Part shown: in pieces, positions 1-11,003 of the stretch | Layout: every line of letters starts with the position of its first letter | Numbering within the stretch: position 1 is the stretch's first letter | Assembly: GCA_008931825.1 (NCBI GenBank) | Contig: QXVZ01023901.1 | Span: 1-30,424 of the forward strand | Reading direction: 5' to 3' | From: Phallusia fumigata | Lineage: Eukaryota; Chordata; Ascidiacea; Phlebobranchia; Ascidiidae | Length of the DNA: 30,424 nt | Position numbers and translations under genes: made by a program | Notes under the pieces: model-generated | Databases searched by the model: none | What the model saw: the letters and a program-made list of their open reading frames with translations, nothing else | What the model was told of the DNA's origin: nothing

Positions 1-480
1 CAGTGGTTACCCTGCTAGCCCCTAAAATGGTAAAACAATTTCTGGCAGGATGTCTTGGCACTTTTGGTATGAATTGTTTGTAGGAGTTTAATAAAACTTA
101 TACAGCTAGTGATAATGGTCATTGTAGTGTCACTGGTATGTCATCAGTTTAGTTTTGACCCCATAGCCCTAGCCTCCTAAAGTGGGTCAAATTATTAAAT
201 AATGTCACAATTAGTTGATGTTTACAGTTTGTGGAACATGCCACTGTTGTGTAAAAATTATTTATTTGACCCTATAACCCTTCATTTACACCAGAAGTCT
301 CACAAAATGGGTCAAATTATTAAACAATGACTGAAATGGTTGGATTAAAACAGTTTCTAAAACATGTCATTGTGGTGTTTGATTTATTTGTTTGACTGCA
401 TAGCCCCTGCAGTTACCCTAAAACGGGTTAGATTATTAGACAATGTCAAAATTGAATTTTTTCTATCTTAGTCAAAAGAG
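1..480 (-). repeat. Degenerate tandem-repeat element, reverse orientation
   Basis: This stretch contains about four diverged monomers. Each has the core CCCTGCTAGCCCCTAAAATG or a variant, followed by a block like GGGTCAAATTATTAAACAATG. The cores lie near 11, 168, 290 and 407. The reverse complement of this pattern recurs at 3031-3390, 21201-22512 and 23640-24655, so this is an inverted copy of the same interspersed family. The copy is cut by the window edge. No coding capacity is visible. Confidence 0.75.
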
Positions 481-1793
481 AGTCGTTCAAATCTCTTCAA
501 ATTTTCACATGATAAATGGGTACCTAAAGTTGTAAACTGACAAATTTTACCCCAGTTTCGGAGACCTGTAGATAACTAGGGCATAAGCGTGAATCCCTTC
601 TATTCATCAGTCCTCCCAAAAATTTTTAGCTACATATGAAACCTATAATCTGGTTTTAAATGTTGCTGTAGCATTAACACTGAATTCGGGTAAAATGTTG
701 TTAGTGCACAACTTTGTTATTTATATGTGGTTCAAAAATTTGAAAAAATTCGGATGACTCTTTGTTAATCAAAACATAAACAAACCAGCTTTAAACAAAG
801 TGAAACCAGGCAATCCCTTGTTACAATAGAAGGGGACCTGAAATAATAATAAACTGCCTACATTGTTGGTTGTAAAAACACACTAGATTTATAACCCCAT
901 GGTTTTTATTTTGTCTTTATTTACACATAATTAAGATGGAAATATTCCAAGACAGAAAAGGAATAAACAGCCTACTAAACTATTTCTACAGGCAGTCGAC
1001 AAGATACTAACTCTATTTCGACAATTTAATGTTAATTTTTAACGACAGTACAAGTGCAGCATCTTGTATCAAAGACACTGGCAGCTAATTTTGCACAAAC
1101 CCAGTGCAAAAAGGAGGAATAACTTACAAAATTTCAAGTACATGTTCCGAAAAAATTGGTCAAAAACTGAGGGGATCAAATCAGTTTTCAATATGTTATC
1201 ATGTTGTACCCAATAGTCAAACTGGTATTGGGTGCAAGCTATGCGTTGGGATCTTGACATGTAAATATTTTTTAACCAACAAACTGAAAAACATGTTGAT
1301 TGGTTATACTTTTGACATGCACCACAAGTTTCGTTTAAATAATTGCAATGTTCAAAAATGCTGTGCAATAACCTCTGATCTGATATTAAGTAAAAGCACC
1401 CTTCCGAGACTAGCATATAACTGACAAGAAGCGGTAATACATATTTGCCGCATATTACTTAATCAAGTGCAGACAAAGAGTGGGTAATGATAAAATGTCA
1501 AATACAGGATAATTTTAAAAGCACCACACAATTATTGTGCAATAAAGAAAAAACTTTTTGGTCACTCTCTATGTCAGAAGCAAAAAGAAAAAACAAAGGC
1601 ACAATTCCCTGTTTACTGGCTTTAAAAAAAACATTAACATTAGAGAAACTCCTTAAAACATATAGAGAGTTGCCCAAGCAAATGAATAGTTCAAATGGCA
1701 ACAGTCTTTGCACTGGAATTCGCTCGAAAGAAAGCAATTAGAACGTAACATATTTTTAAGCCGTTTTGAAGTTATTTACAATGTAACAGTTTG
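481..1793. other. Region downstream of the zinc-finger gene; likely 3' UTR plus intergenic
   Basis: No convincing gene is visible. The open frames here, on either strand, have AT-driven composition and no recognisable domain. On the minus strand, AATAAA-type signals (TTTATT on the plus strand) occur near 904-920. They could end the zinc-finger transcript if it has a long 3' UTR, but that is only inference. Confidence 0.4.
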
Positions 1794-4700
1794 TCAGTAT
1801 GTAATACTGATTTGACTTTTATCAATTGTTGATGGTTGTTGGTCACTATGATCATGTTCCTGATTGGCAGAGGGTTGGACACTGGACTGAATTCCAGCTG
1901 AACCAAGGGTTGGAATAAAGTACTGGGTGTGGTCGGCAGAAGGCAAGACATACGTTGCTGACTGTGGTCTGGAAATAGTTCTTCCATTTTCAGCACCATT
2001 CGATGATGGACTTGAGACAACATGTGGACCTAGACCAGCCACTGCAACAACAGTATTAGACCCAACCAACATCTGCTGAGGAAATGAAATTTCCTTAATT
2101 TCAGTTGAGAGGGAGTTTTGTTCGCTCACCACCATCACTGATGTAGTGGAAGGCAAAGATGAATTGTCTTTTTTCTGTTTACGATTAGAGGACCCAGACA
2201 TGTGCACTCGCATATGCTTTTCCAAATGCCAGCGAGTTACAAACGATTTGCCACACTGCTTGCACATGTCAGCTTCTCCTGTGTGTATTCGTTCGTGTTG
2301 GTCCAAATACCACTTGGTGGCAAAATGTTTGTCGCAATACTTGCAAGCATGTGGACGTTCAATGTTTGCATGGGATGGGTTTTGTTGCTGGCTTTGTGTT
2401 TGTTGTTGTTGATTTTGTTGTTGCTGCATTGGCTGCATTTGTGCCTGAATCTGATTTTGATTTTGTGTTAACTGATTTTGATGTTGCTGCTGCTGCTGTT
2501 GTTGTTGTTGTTGTTGTTGCAGATTTATTTGCTGCTGCAAAGCCAATTGTTGTTGTTGCTGCTGCTGCTGTTGTTGTTGTTGGGTGTTTTGAGCAGCTTG
2601 AGTGTTGGCTTGATGGTGGATGGCTTGCTGTTGTTGCTGCTGCTGTTGTTGCTGTTGCTGCTGCTGTTTGTTTTGCAAATGTGCCTGTTGCTGCACCATT
2701 GTTTGAAGTTGAATTGAAGATTGCTGTCCATGTGGCTGTACTAGAGTCTGCAAAACCACCAAATTTACTGTTAAAATGAAAAAATAGAACACAATCCAAT
2801 ACTAAACGTTTTAAAAAGGTAAAAAATTTAAAAAAAGCAAACATAAAAAGTGGTAAGAATTCCAGGAGCAATAATTTAACTAAAATCATATTTTTCACTG
2901 CATTGCTACTCATACATACAATATGACCTATTCAAAATGGATGTATATTGAACATACTATTTACACTGGGTTTCTTTATTTTGCCTAAACTATTTTAGCT
3001 TTTCATATTGTTTAATTTCACTGTTTAATTGGATAGGTGGCTTTCACCACACTGCCATTACTTATACACCAGTATCCAATAGAAAAGTGATATATTCACT
3101 ACATTCTTCACATTGGGTTTAATAGTGCCAAAACTTTTTGTAACATGATTGTTCATGCAGGACGAAACCCACGGGTCCTTCAGATTAATTGTACAGGTAT
3201 TGCTAATGTATGTATAGAACAGTAGCAAATATTTTTAAATAGTTTTATGGCATATTCTACAAACAGTCCAAGTTTCAGTAAGGTTAGATATTGTTTGACC
3301 ATTTGCCCAGTATATGGGAGCTAGCAGGGTAAATCTGTGTCTTTGGGGTTAGACAAACAATTTCATACACCACAATGGTCCCACCTAACACCTGTTAAAA
3401 CTGTTTTCCAACATTGTGTACCCACCAGAGGGAGATGCAAGACAACCAAAGTGTATTTCATAACCTACCCCAGTTTACATCATTTGCACATCCATGAAAT
3501 TGTTGTCACTCACATTTTTTGTGTGAAGTGAACAAACATGTAAAATGTTTAAAAGCATTCTACTCTTTTGGGCCTAGTGGGGGAACCACTGCCTGGATTT
3601 ATATTTAATCATAGACGCAAGCACATTTTACATGACATGAAACCAGGTCATGTACATGTGCCAGCATTTTGTTACATTTAATATCAGTAAAGTTAAATCT
3701 AGAAAATCTCGGTTGGAAACAAAATTAAGTTTGTAGCTTACCACTTGTGGAAGAGAAGCCATTACTGGCGTGACAAGACCAGTAAGTTGCGTGGTTGATG
3801 AACCAAGTTGCATGTGCTGCCCGGTTACTGTGGCGATAGTAGGAACATTGGACATTGATTGGCAATCCACTGGGTCACACCTTGTCGGCATTTGCTTGTT
3901 GCAGAACTTGCAGACATGGAAAGGGGGCAAATGTTGTTGTTCGATCACAAGCATTGTCTGTGCATGAAAAATAATTCTTAATTTTTATGTAATTGTGTTT
4001 GCCCCAAAACACCATTTTCTGATACAGATAAAGCAAATGTTCAAAGTATTAAAAACAGAAGTGTTGCCTGTACAAGCCAATTTGTACAAGTAAAATGGGG
4101 TGACAAACATAAGATGTTTAGTCAAAACTCTATTAAAAACTTGGTAGATTTAGAGTGTAGGTAGATTACAAGCTTCTCCACACAAAATTTCACATTTTAA
4201 AAGGAGTGACCTAAAGGGTACTCAGCAAAACCTTGGGCTATATTTAAATGAAAGCCAACATGGACACATGAATAAACCGGTGCCAGCATAAGTTCTATGC
4301 ACATGTTCAAACATTTATGTTAAATTTAATACATTAATATTGGTTTATTGCAAAAACAATCACCTGCTGAGGAAGCAGAGATTGGCCTGGTTGAACAGTT
4401 TGTAAATTTTGTTGGTGTTGCTGAGCTTGTTGATGTTGCTGCTGTTGTTGCTGCTGCTGCTGTTGTTGTTGAATGTTTGCTTGTCTTTGTTGTTGCTGCT
4501 GTTGTTGGGATATTTGTTGTTGCTGTTGTTGTGTTTGTTGAGGAACCTATTTGTTAATATATCAGTATTTTTACACACAAGCTTCAGTAAATAATAAAAA
4601 ATTGTGGCAAGTCCAATAATATCAGTGACTTATCCAGACATTCTGGTTTTTAGAGAAGTCGTAACTAAACACTCTGGTCCATCAGTTCAAGTTACAAACC

Positions 4701-6339
4701 TGTTGCTGTTGATGCTGTGATACACGTATTTGCGGTTCAGTTGATGGCAATGATAATGTAACAGATTGTGTTGGGGTTGTGCTGAATACATTCATACCCT
4801 GTGCAAAATTGAAAATTTGATGACTAAAGTTGAAAAGATTTATTAAATTTATTGTTAAACAAGCCAGCTTTCCCAACATTTACTCAATGATTTACCAGAA
4901 GTTAGTGCTTTTGAGAAAAATTGTGGTTTAGATAGACTTTGAGAATGTATTTAGTTATTTGTTTATTGCAATCACAAGTAGATTTTTTGAAAATGAGTTT
5001 GAATAATAACAGACTGTCGTTGTGTGCCCATGGAAAACCAGTTCTTACCTGAACAGACTTCTGAGGCAGTTCCTGGTTTTGTGAAGTTTGTTCCTGATTG
5101 GCNAAAAGATTTATTAAATTTATTGTTAAACAAGTCAGCTTTTCCAACGTTTAATCAATGATTTACCAATAGTTAGTGCGTTTGAGAAAGATTGTTGTTT
5201 AGATAGACTTTGAGAATGTATTTAGTTATTTGTTTATTGCAATCACAAGTAGATTTTTTGAAAATAAGTTTGAATAATAATAGACTGTCGTTGTGTGCCG
5301 CTGGAAAACCAGTTCTTACCTGAACAGACTTCTGAGGCAGCTCCTGGTTTTGTGAAGTTTGTTCCTGATTGGCTAAGCTTTCCTTTACTCTTGTGCAAAT
5401 TTTCTCATGCCTATGTGCATTGTATTTGGAACTAAAGTAGTTGCCGCAATAGCGACAATATCTGCAACAACAAATTGATTAATGTAAACATGTTCCACAC
5501 AACCAAAATCAGTGGAAGTTACTTTCATTCTTTCATGCACATTTGATTGCTTTTTTCACATTTAAAGCATGACTTTACATGTAAAATTAGTAAAAAAGGT
5601 TAATGAATCATTTGCCAATAATTAATAATATTCAGCTCAATTATCGTTTTCTTCTAACAAATTTGTTTTTACAAATTCCAACATAATTTCTTTGTCAGGG
5701 CAATGAAAACAGACAAAAGTTCTCCCATATATTTTGTACATTTAAAGCTGTAAAGTTTTTTTGTATCCTTGTGTACGAAAAGCAGCATTACCTTTCAGGT
5801 TTTCCCAAGGGAACAGTGGTAATAGGAACATCACTGACAACTCCATTTAAAATATTTTCAGGCACTACTACAGCATCACCAGGCTTGTGAAATAAACGCT
5901 CATGACGAATCACATTCCATTTGGTACTAAAATCCTTGGCACAGTATTTACAAATGTGAAGACGGCGTTGTTGCCCAGTAGATACAACCACAGATTGGTT
6001 TCCAATGCCTCTCCCTTCCTGACATAGACAATATACAGATATTATGGCAGGTGCACCATTTTAAAATGTTGTCATGATTGCAAAAACTTGTTTGCAATTA
6101 GCCAAATAATTTTCAACATAAACCCCGTAACATGAATTAGAGATAGCAGGACAAAAACCTAAATCACCTGATTAGTGCTATACACAAACTGTGAGTAGTT
6201 TTAAAGAGTAAAAGTAGGAATTAGACCAAAAACCAACCTTGCATTTCTTTTGATGGCGGTTAAGTGTGTCCGGTGAAGTAAATGTCTTCTGACACAGGTG
6301 ACACATAAACAGTTTTGCAACAGCATGCTCAGTGGGTCT

Positions 6340-6379
<40 letters not shown>

Positions 6380-7117
6380 TGCTGTTGCTGTGTTTGTTGA
6401 GGTTGCTGTACTTGCTGCTGTTGGCTGCTGGCATTGGTGTTGAGTTTACAGATTTTTTCATGGCGATTGACATTGTACCTGTAATGACGACATTGCTGAT
6501 ACATAAATATAGTTTTATTCTGGGTTCTTCCTGTGTTATTCATGTAATCATTTTTAACATTATATACATACGTTTATCAATGCTTAATTCATCATTACAC
6601 CAACTGCAACTCAGGTGTAGAAAAAACATACTAACATACTTGCAACGTTGTATTCATTTCTGTTTCATCCATAACAGTTCGGTTTGTTATAAATTAGTGA
6701 AAATTTAAAATTGTGAATGAAACAATATAAATCAAGTCATTTAAATCATACATGGCATATACCCTACTACAGGTTTTTTTTTCAGTGAATGAAAATTTAA
6801 AATGTTATCTTACAATACATATTATCAAGTGCAATTGCTGTTTGGATATACCTGGAACTGAAATTCTTCTGGCAGTATGAACAGGTGTGGATCTTGCTGC
6901 TGGGAGTTGACACTTGTCTAATTGGTGTCAAGTTAACTAGCTGACTAGCAGGCACAATTTGCTGGACCTGGCGCTGGGACAAACCCGGCTGACTGGTTTG
7001 AGACAAAATATTCAGGGAAGGCACAGTGAGCGGAGCGGATTGGGAGACCCCGTGTGTGGACATGGATGGGTTGATGCTCACAGTGTAAACCCCAGTGTGG
7101 TTTGGTCCAGCAATCAT
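1794..7117 (-). CDS. Glutamine-rich multi-zinc-finger protein, probable DNA-binding regulator (8 exons, 775 aa)
   Basis: The predicted exons are 7117-6852, 6478-6238, 6018-5792, 5461-5320, 4798-4700, 4546-4364, 3957-3742 and 2747-1794. All introns are GT-AG and phases chain without error to 2328 nt. Six fingers are visible. ZF1 (79-99, split by intron 1), ZF2 (148-168) and ZF4 (247-267) are C2HC type: CX2C-X12-H-X3-C. ZF3 (192-213), ZF5 (593-613) and ZF6 (620-640) are C2H2; ZF5 and ZF6 are joined by a TGEADM linker resembling TGEKP. Exon 7 has a Cys-rich stretch (CKFCNKQMPTRC) without the histidines, perhaps a dead finger. Long glutamine tracts lie in exons 2, 6 and 8. By family knowledge it is probably a nuclear, sequence-specific DNA-binding protein; no orthologue is recognised. 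The ATG at 7117 is the first in the open frame after an apparent acceptor at 7178. The partial exon at 5049-5102 duplicates exon 4 and is probably an assembly artefact. Confidence 0.85.
2397..2690 (-). repeat. CAG/CAA polyglutamine tracts, exon 8 of the zinc-finger gene
   Basis: Mixed CAG and CAA codons encode several glutamine runs of roughly 10-15 residues, separated by short breaks containing His, Asn, Thr, Ala or Leu. The antisense and shifted frames give long Leu, Ala, Val, Thr and Ser runs, which are shadows. The mixture of codons suggests selection on the amino acid rather than pure triplet slippage. Confidence 0.9.
3031..3390 (+). repeat. Diverged copy of the 126-bp-monomer repeat inside intron 7
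   Basis: It opens with GGATAGGTGGCTTTCACCA, resembling the left end GGAAGGGTGGCTTACCATAT of the copies at 21206 and 25556. It then shows CATGATTGTTCATGCAGGA-like sequence, a TTCTACAAAC block near 3255, and the GGGAGCTAGCAGGGTAA core near 3315. It lies wholly within the intron between exons 7 and 8 of the zinc-finger gene. It is more diverged than the copy at 21201-22512. Confidence 0.7.
4402..4540 (-). repeat. CAG/CAA polyglutamine tract, exon 6 of the zinc-finger gene
   Basis: Mixed CAA and CAG codons encode three glutamine runs interrupted by His, Ala, Asn, Ile, Arg and Ser residues. Exon 6 (4546-4364) is almost entirely this tract, so the exon is a low-complexity linker between the C2HC fingers and the C-terminal C2H2 pair. 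Confidence 0.85.
4833..5373. repeat. Direct duplication around the N at 5103 (2 x 270 bp), probably two alleles in tandem
   Basis: Segment 4833-5102 is followed by one N and then by 5104-5373. Both are 270 bp and align without gaps, with about 14-15 substitutions (roughly 5%). Each carries the 3' part of zinc-finger exon 4 with an identical donor site. Equal length, an N exactly at the joint and allele-like divergence point to an assembly artefact rather than an exon duplication. Confidence 0.85.
6340..6425 (-). repeat. CAG-rich polyglutamine tract, exon 2 of the zinc-finger gene
   Basis: This contains the longest nearly pure CAG run of the gene (CTG on the plus strand, about ten uninterrupted triplets near 6345-6375) and encodes about 17 consecutive glutamines. 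It separates ZF1 from ZF2. A pure run of this kind is the most likely of the tracts to vary in length between individuals. Confidence 0.85.
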
Positions 7118-8454
7118 CTTGCTCGCAAATGTATCAAGTTGTATTTCAGAGTTGTCAAACTGGCGGCTTAAAAGTAACTACAACATACATACCTAATGTG
7201 AAAAAATGATAATGAAAAAGTTATACATCGTAGGGAGTTTTTTCCAAAAATCGGGTGCGGTGGGGTGATAGAAAACCACGTGCTATTGGAACACGTTTTC
7301 TGCCAGCTGGAGTATTTTTATTTTTTGGAGAAGCACGTGGCAGGAGCGGGTGCAAGGTAAACATACACAAAAGAGAAACGCTGATCTCCGTGGAAAACAG
7401 AATATTTAAGATGCTCCCACCCTCCAAATAGTTTCCTTTTAAACCTCTTTTCTCGGCCTGTCCTCCCTCGTGCCTGTTCTCATTTCTTATCTCGCACTGA
7501 ACAACAGCAGCCCCGCCCGGACGAGCGCAGAGCACAGTTTGTCATCCCTCTTTGCTCACCGGTTAATTTTCACCCAGCAGCCTTTTCTCGAAGCATTGCA
7601 GCAGTAAGAGTAAACAAGCAATCAAATTCGTCTGTCCGAAACATTGTTTTTAAACAACCGTAAAAATGTAATTATTTTGGTAAATTAAAGGTTCAACGTT
7701 CTCGATTTGGCCAATGTTTGTTTTTAAAAACGAAAACTGAGTAAAGTTTAGGGATTGTGCAAATTAAATTGGCAAAGCGGCGCTCACATTTTCGCAGTAG
7801 GTTCTTCTCTCGAACGAGAGCAAGATGGCGCGCGGCCCATCCCTCTCTTTGTTTCTAAGCGCGCCATGTCATGTCCAAACTGCAGGTCTAATTTCTCTCA
7901 AAGTTTAAACTCTTTTAATGATAAAAACAAGCTACACCAGTGTTCAAACTGTTAGTGACAATATTAGTGATAAAACTGCATTTTTCTGCACAAATTTACA
8001 TTTTTCTCACTGTACTAACAAATCAGCGCCACTCATTACATAAAAAAGAAATACAGCTGGCGCGCTGGCGCTTCTCTGAGAAAATGGCGCCGCGCATGAG
8101 ACTGAGCGCTTGGGAGAGGAGAAAGAGAAGCTGGCACCAGTCACGCGTATCGAGGTTTCGGATGGTAACCGCATTTGATTGTAAGGATATGATTTCTATC
8201 ATCACACGTATGTAGGTAACTGTCATACACAAATTATTCGATGTTTTTTTAATAAATTTTTGCGCACAACTCTTACTTAACAGGACAGATGTTTACCAGC
8301 AGCAAAAATTTAAAACAATGCAAATTTAAAACAATTAACAACCCTTAGCATTTACCATTTCGATGTCGTGGGAAACTCACCAACTGTCGTTGGTTGTCGA
8401 CTTTCATTCGGCAGAAGGCCGAGTAAAATAGAGAATCTGACAGAGTCATTAACC
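7118..8454. promoter_or_regulatory. Divergent promoter region between the zinc-finger and EF-hand genes
   Basis: The zinc-finger gene runs left and the EF-hand gene runs right from here. On the minus strand, a donor-like CCG|GTGAGC (exon edge 7560) and an acceptor ending at 7178 could delimit a 5' UTR intron (7178-7559). The open frame at 7221-7535 then falls in this intron and is not supported as coding. The stretch is GC-richer than its surroundings, with several GCGCGC runs. It has CACGTG E-boxes at 7277-7282 and 7334-7339, and two YY1-like ATGGCGC sites (CAAGATGGCGCGC at 7821; AAAATGGCGCCGC at 8081). Neither transcription start can be fixed from sequence. Confidence 0.5.
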
Positions 8455-11003
8455 ATGTCAGTTAAAAAGTATCTTTTTGTAATATTTATCGTCGTTGAAG
8501 TGAAATATATTTCTGCAACAGGAACTTCATTTAGCTTCAAAGATGGAAAGATAATTCAAGATAAAGAGTAAGATCAAGCATGTTTTTTAATGCCATTATT
8601 CAGTTGACTGTTCGGTTGCGTGTATCACAGTATATAAGGGTCGCACGGTGGAGAATTATAAAGACACGGCGGGTTTTATACTTACAAGGTAGCTCAAATA
8701 TCTCACACCTTGATTTTGCAGGCATTTACAGCGTGAACTTGGCAGCCTTATCGATCTTGCGCTAGAAAACATCAGCACAGAACACATGGAATTTTACTTT
8801 TTCAGGTTTGTAAACATGGCCTTGTATTCCCAATTGGATGGTCAAAAGATTTCAAGCATAAAGGGCAAAGGGTTTTAACCGAAGCTTCCGTACCGCGAAT
8901 AGTAAAACTTTGATACGCTAATTGTTTTTTTTGTGAAGATCATCAAAGAATGCAGTTCTAGTCCAAGTAACGTCAGCATGTAAGCTCAACCTACGTGTTT
9001 TTCGAAACATATTTTACCTGCTGAAATTTATGATTTTGTAGTCAAACTTCTGGTATTAAGTTAGATTAATAAAGTACAGTTCTAATAAACGAACAAAACG
9101 ACTTTTAACATAAATTCTTCACATTCCAACGAAACGTCACAAAACGTTTAGGAAAGTTTTATGAAACAATGTTTATTGGTCAGTGACGTTCTGGTATTAG
9201 GCCGAATATAAAAGAGGGGCCACAGACAAAATAAATTTCAGACAACGGTTTTGTAGATTTGATGTGCAGAAAAAATGCATGGGGTAACATTGAAAACATT
9301 TAATCTTAAGATGTTTACCTTTGGATGTGTGAAAAAAAATTAAACAGCTTCTGTTTAGCTGGAATTTTTTTGTTGCCCAGGTTGTGACGTATACCCACGT
9401 GATCACACAAACCCCCCGGCGGGGAAACACGCAAAAAAAGTAGGCGCGCTCCTCCTCCCCGTTGGTTTCTTTTATTATCTTATTTTTGTCGCGCATGACT
9501 GACTCGTTTCTGCACGCTGCATCAGAAAACAGCAACAAAAAGTTAGCATTTAAAACCCTTTCTCTGGCTTTACTTAAGTATGTAAAACAATTTTAGGTTT
9601 CAAACTTTAAAATTTTTAGTGTGCGTTTTAAAAAGTTGTTTTGATAAGCAGAGCGAAATCGCAACTTCGTAACAAATTTGCTTTGTTCGTTTGCGATGTT
9701 GACAAATCACATGCGTTTGTCATAGGGTATTTTTGTGAACTATATGCAAGTTATTAAAGCCTGATTTCAAATTTGCAGTGCTCCTATATCTTGCCACGGT
9801 TATTTAATTATCGACTAAACAAACTCTGTGTCGTTTGCGGTAACTTTGGTTTGCCTGAACGGACTTTCGCAAATGACACGTCTATGGTTTTCCTATGATG
9901 GGACTCCTAATCCTTGCTTAAGTTAACTTAAACTTTTTTAAAATTTGTCACTAAAACCACAATTAATTTGCGAAATCGCCGCAGAACACGATGGCAGAAT
10001 TTGCTTTCGGATGAATATAAGTAACTTTAACTTTTGGTGTACAAGTCATTCACCCTTGGCTCTTACTGAAATTGTAGGAATTGCCACTTTCTGTTAAAAT
10101 AGCACAAGCCAAATAAAAGAAATATAAAAAACAGAAAATTGTATCAAGCTAAATTGCCCAAACTGCGAAAACAGTTTACATGTGTTTGGAATAGTCTGTT
10201 TGTGATTTACGTATTTCTACGTATTTCTAATTGTATCCAATCAAGGATGGCATAGTACGGTACGGTACAATTGTGCGTACCAGTACGCACCTCATTGCGA
10301 AGGCCGTGCCGTCCAACAGTATTGGGTAAAATAAAGCAAAACTGGTAAAATAGTAATTATTGCGTTATATTGCCTGTCATAGTTTGCATGATATCAACAA
10401 AGATCAAATGCTTGATGGGAATGAATTGTTCATGGCATTGTCCGAATCTACCTTCAGTAGAAGTAACGAATACTCTACCTCGAATAGCGAAGAATATTTC
10501 ATCGGTAAGACAAAAGGCTCAGTTTATTGGACAAAACATGTGAATTACAATATTAAGTTAACTCTGTGTCCGAAATTATACTACGTAACTACGGCCTTTA
10601 AGGCATTTCTGTGGTCAGCATGAACGCGTCGGGGCAAATCCCACAATTACACAAACGCTTAAATTTTATTCGTAGTTGTGGTAGATATTTGGATTTTTTA
10701 GATAAGGACGCTGTGATTATGCTGTCGGCAAAATTGCTGATTGTCGAAACCGCCTGTTGGTGACCGCAAAGGTTGTGGATCCAAACTCTCCTTGTTCTCA
10801 TTAGGCCTAAAACCCTAAAAAGTACTTGCAGTGGTCTCACTCGACCAACCACAGCAAGGGTATTTGTTAACTTATCGTGTTTAACAATAGGTGCAGTGGA
10901 AAGTCTATTGGAGGAGACTGATATAAACGATGATGGTTACATTGCTTGGACAGAATACCTGTCAAAAACCAGACACTTTGACATGATCGATAAAAAAGAT
11001 TAA
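8455..11003 (+). CDS. MCFD2: Secreted two-EF-hand protein, MCFD2-like (4 exons, 143 aa)
   Basis: Exons are 8455-8567, 8722-8805, 10383-10504 and 10891-11003; all introns are GT-AG and phases close exactly (432 nt). Residues 1 to about 22 (MSVKKYLFVIFIVVEV...) form a signal peptide, and choosing the ATG at 8455 rather than the in-frame 8368 puts it at the N-terminus. EF-hand 1 is DINKDQMLDGNE (69-80), with Asp/Asn/Asp/Asp/Glu at the calcium positions. EF-hand 2 is DINDDGYIAWTE (117-128), with Ala at loop position 9. The length matches human MCFD2 (about 146 aa), as do the spacing and the helix before EF-hand 1 (HMEFYFFSLHD). MCFD2 works with LMAN1 as a receptor carrying glycoproteins from the ER to the Golgi. 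The related CGREF1-type EF-hand proteins are the main alternative. There is no KDEL-like tail. A polyadenylation signal AATAAA is at 11142. Intron 2 is large (1.6 kb). Confidence 0.85.
8806..10382 (+). other. Large intron 2 of the EF-hand gene
   Basis: No exon is supported in this 1.6-kb stretch. It contains a CACGTG E-box at 9396-9401 next to a short GC-rich island (about 9410-9500), which could be an enhancer or an internal promoter. It also contains the inverted repeat at 10273-10290. The minus-strand open frame at 9197-9538 has no recognisable domain. Confidence 0.5.
10273..10290. repeat. Perfect 8-bp inverted repeat with a 2-nt spacer
   Basis: The sequence GTGCGTACCAGTACGCAC has arms GTGCGTAC and GTACGCAC around CA. 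It is preceded by a TACGGTACGGTAC run at about 10255-10267. It is about 90 bases upstream of EF-hand gene exon 3. It may be a binding site for a dimeric factor or a fragment of an old transposon end. Confidence 0.5.

Noticed and set aside
590-840. A short inverted pair (TCCCTTCTATT near 593 and AATAGAAGGGGA near 825) as ends of a small DNA transposon.
   Set aside because: Only about 11 bases match and no target duplication is visible; this is too weak.
1069-1741. Open frames of 79-115 codons on both strands.
   Set aside because: They show no domain, no splice context and AT-driven composition; they overlap each other on opposite strands.
2351-2913. Long Leu-, Ala-, Val-, Thr- or Ser-rich open frames on both strands over the glutamine tracts (also at 4348-4594 and 6201-6708).
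   Set aside because: They are other frames of the CAG/CAA tracts in the zinc-finger gene, whose own frame carries fingers and consistent splice phases.
7221-7535. A 104-codon minus-strand frame upstream of the zinc-finger gene.
   Set aside because: It falls inside the likely 5' UTR intron, has no domain, and its end does not connect in frame to exon 1.
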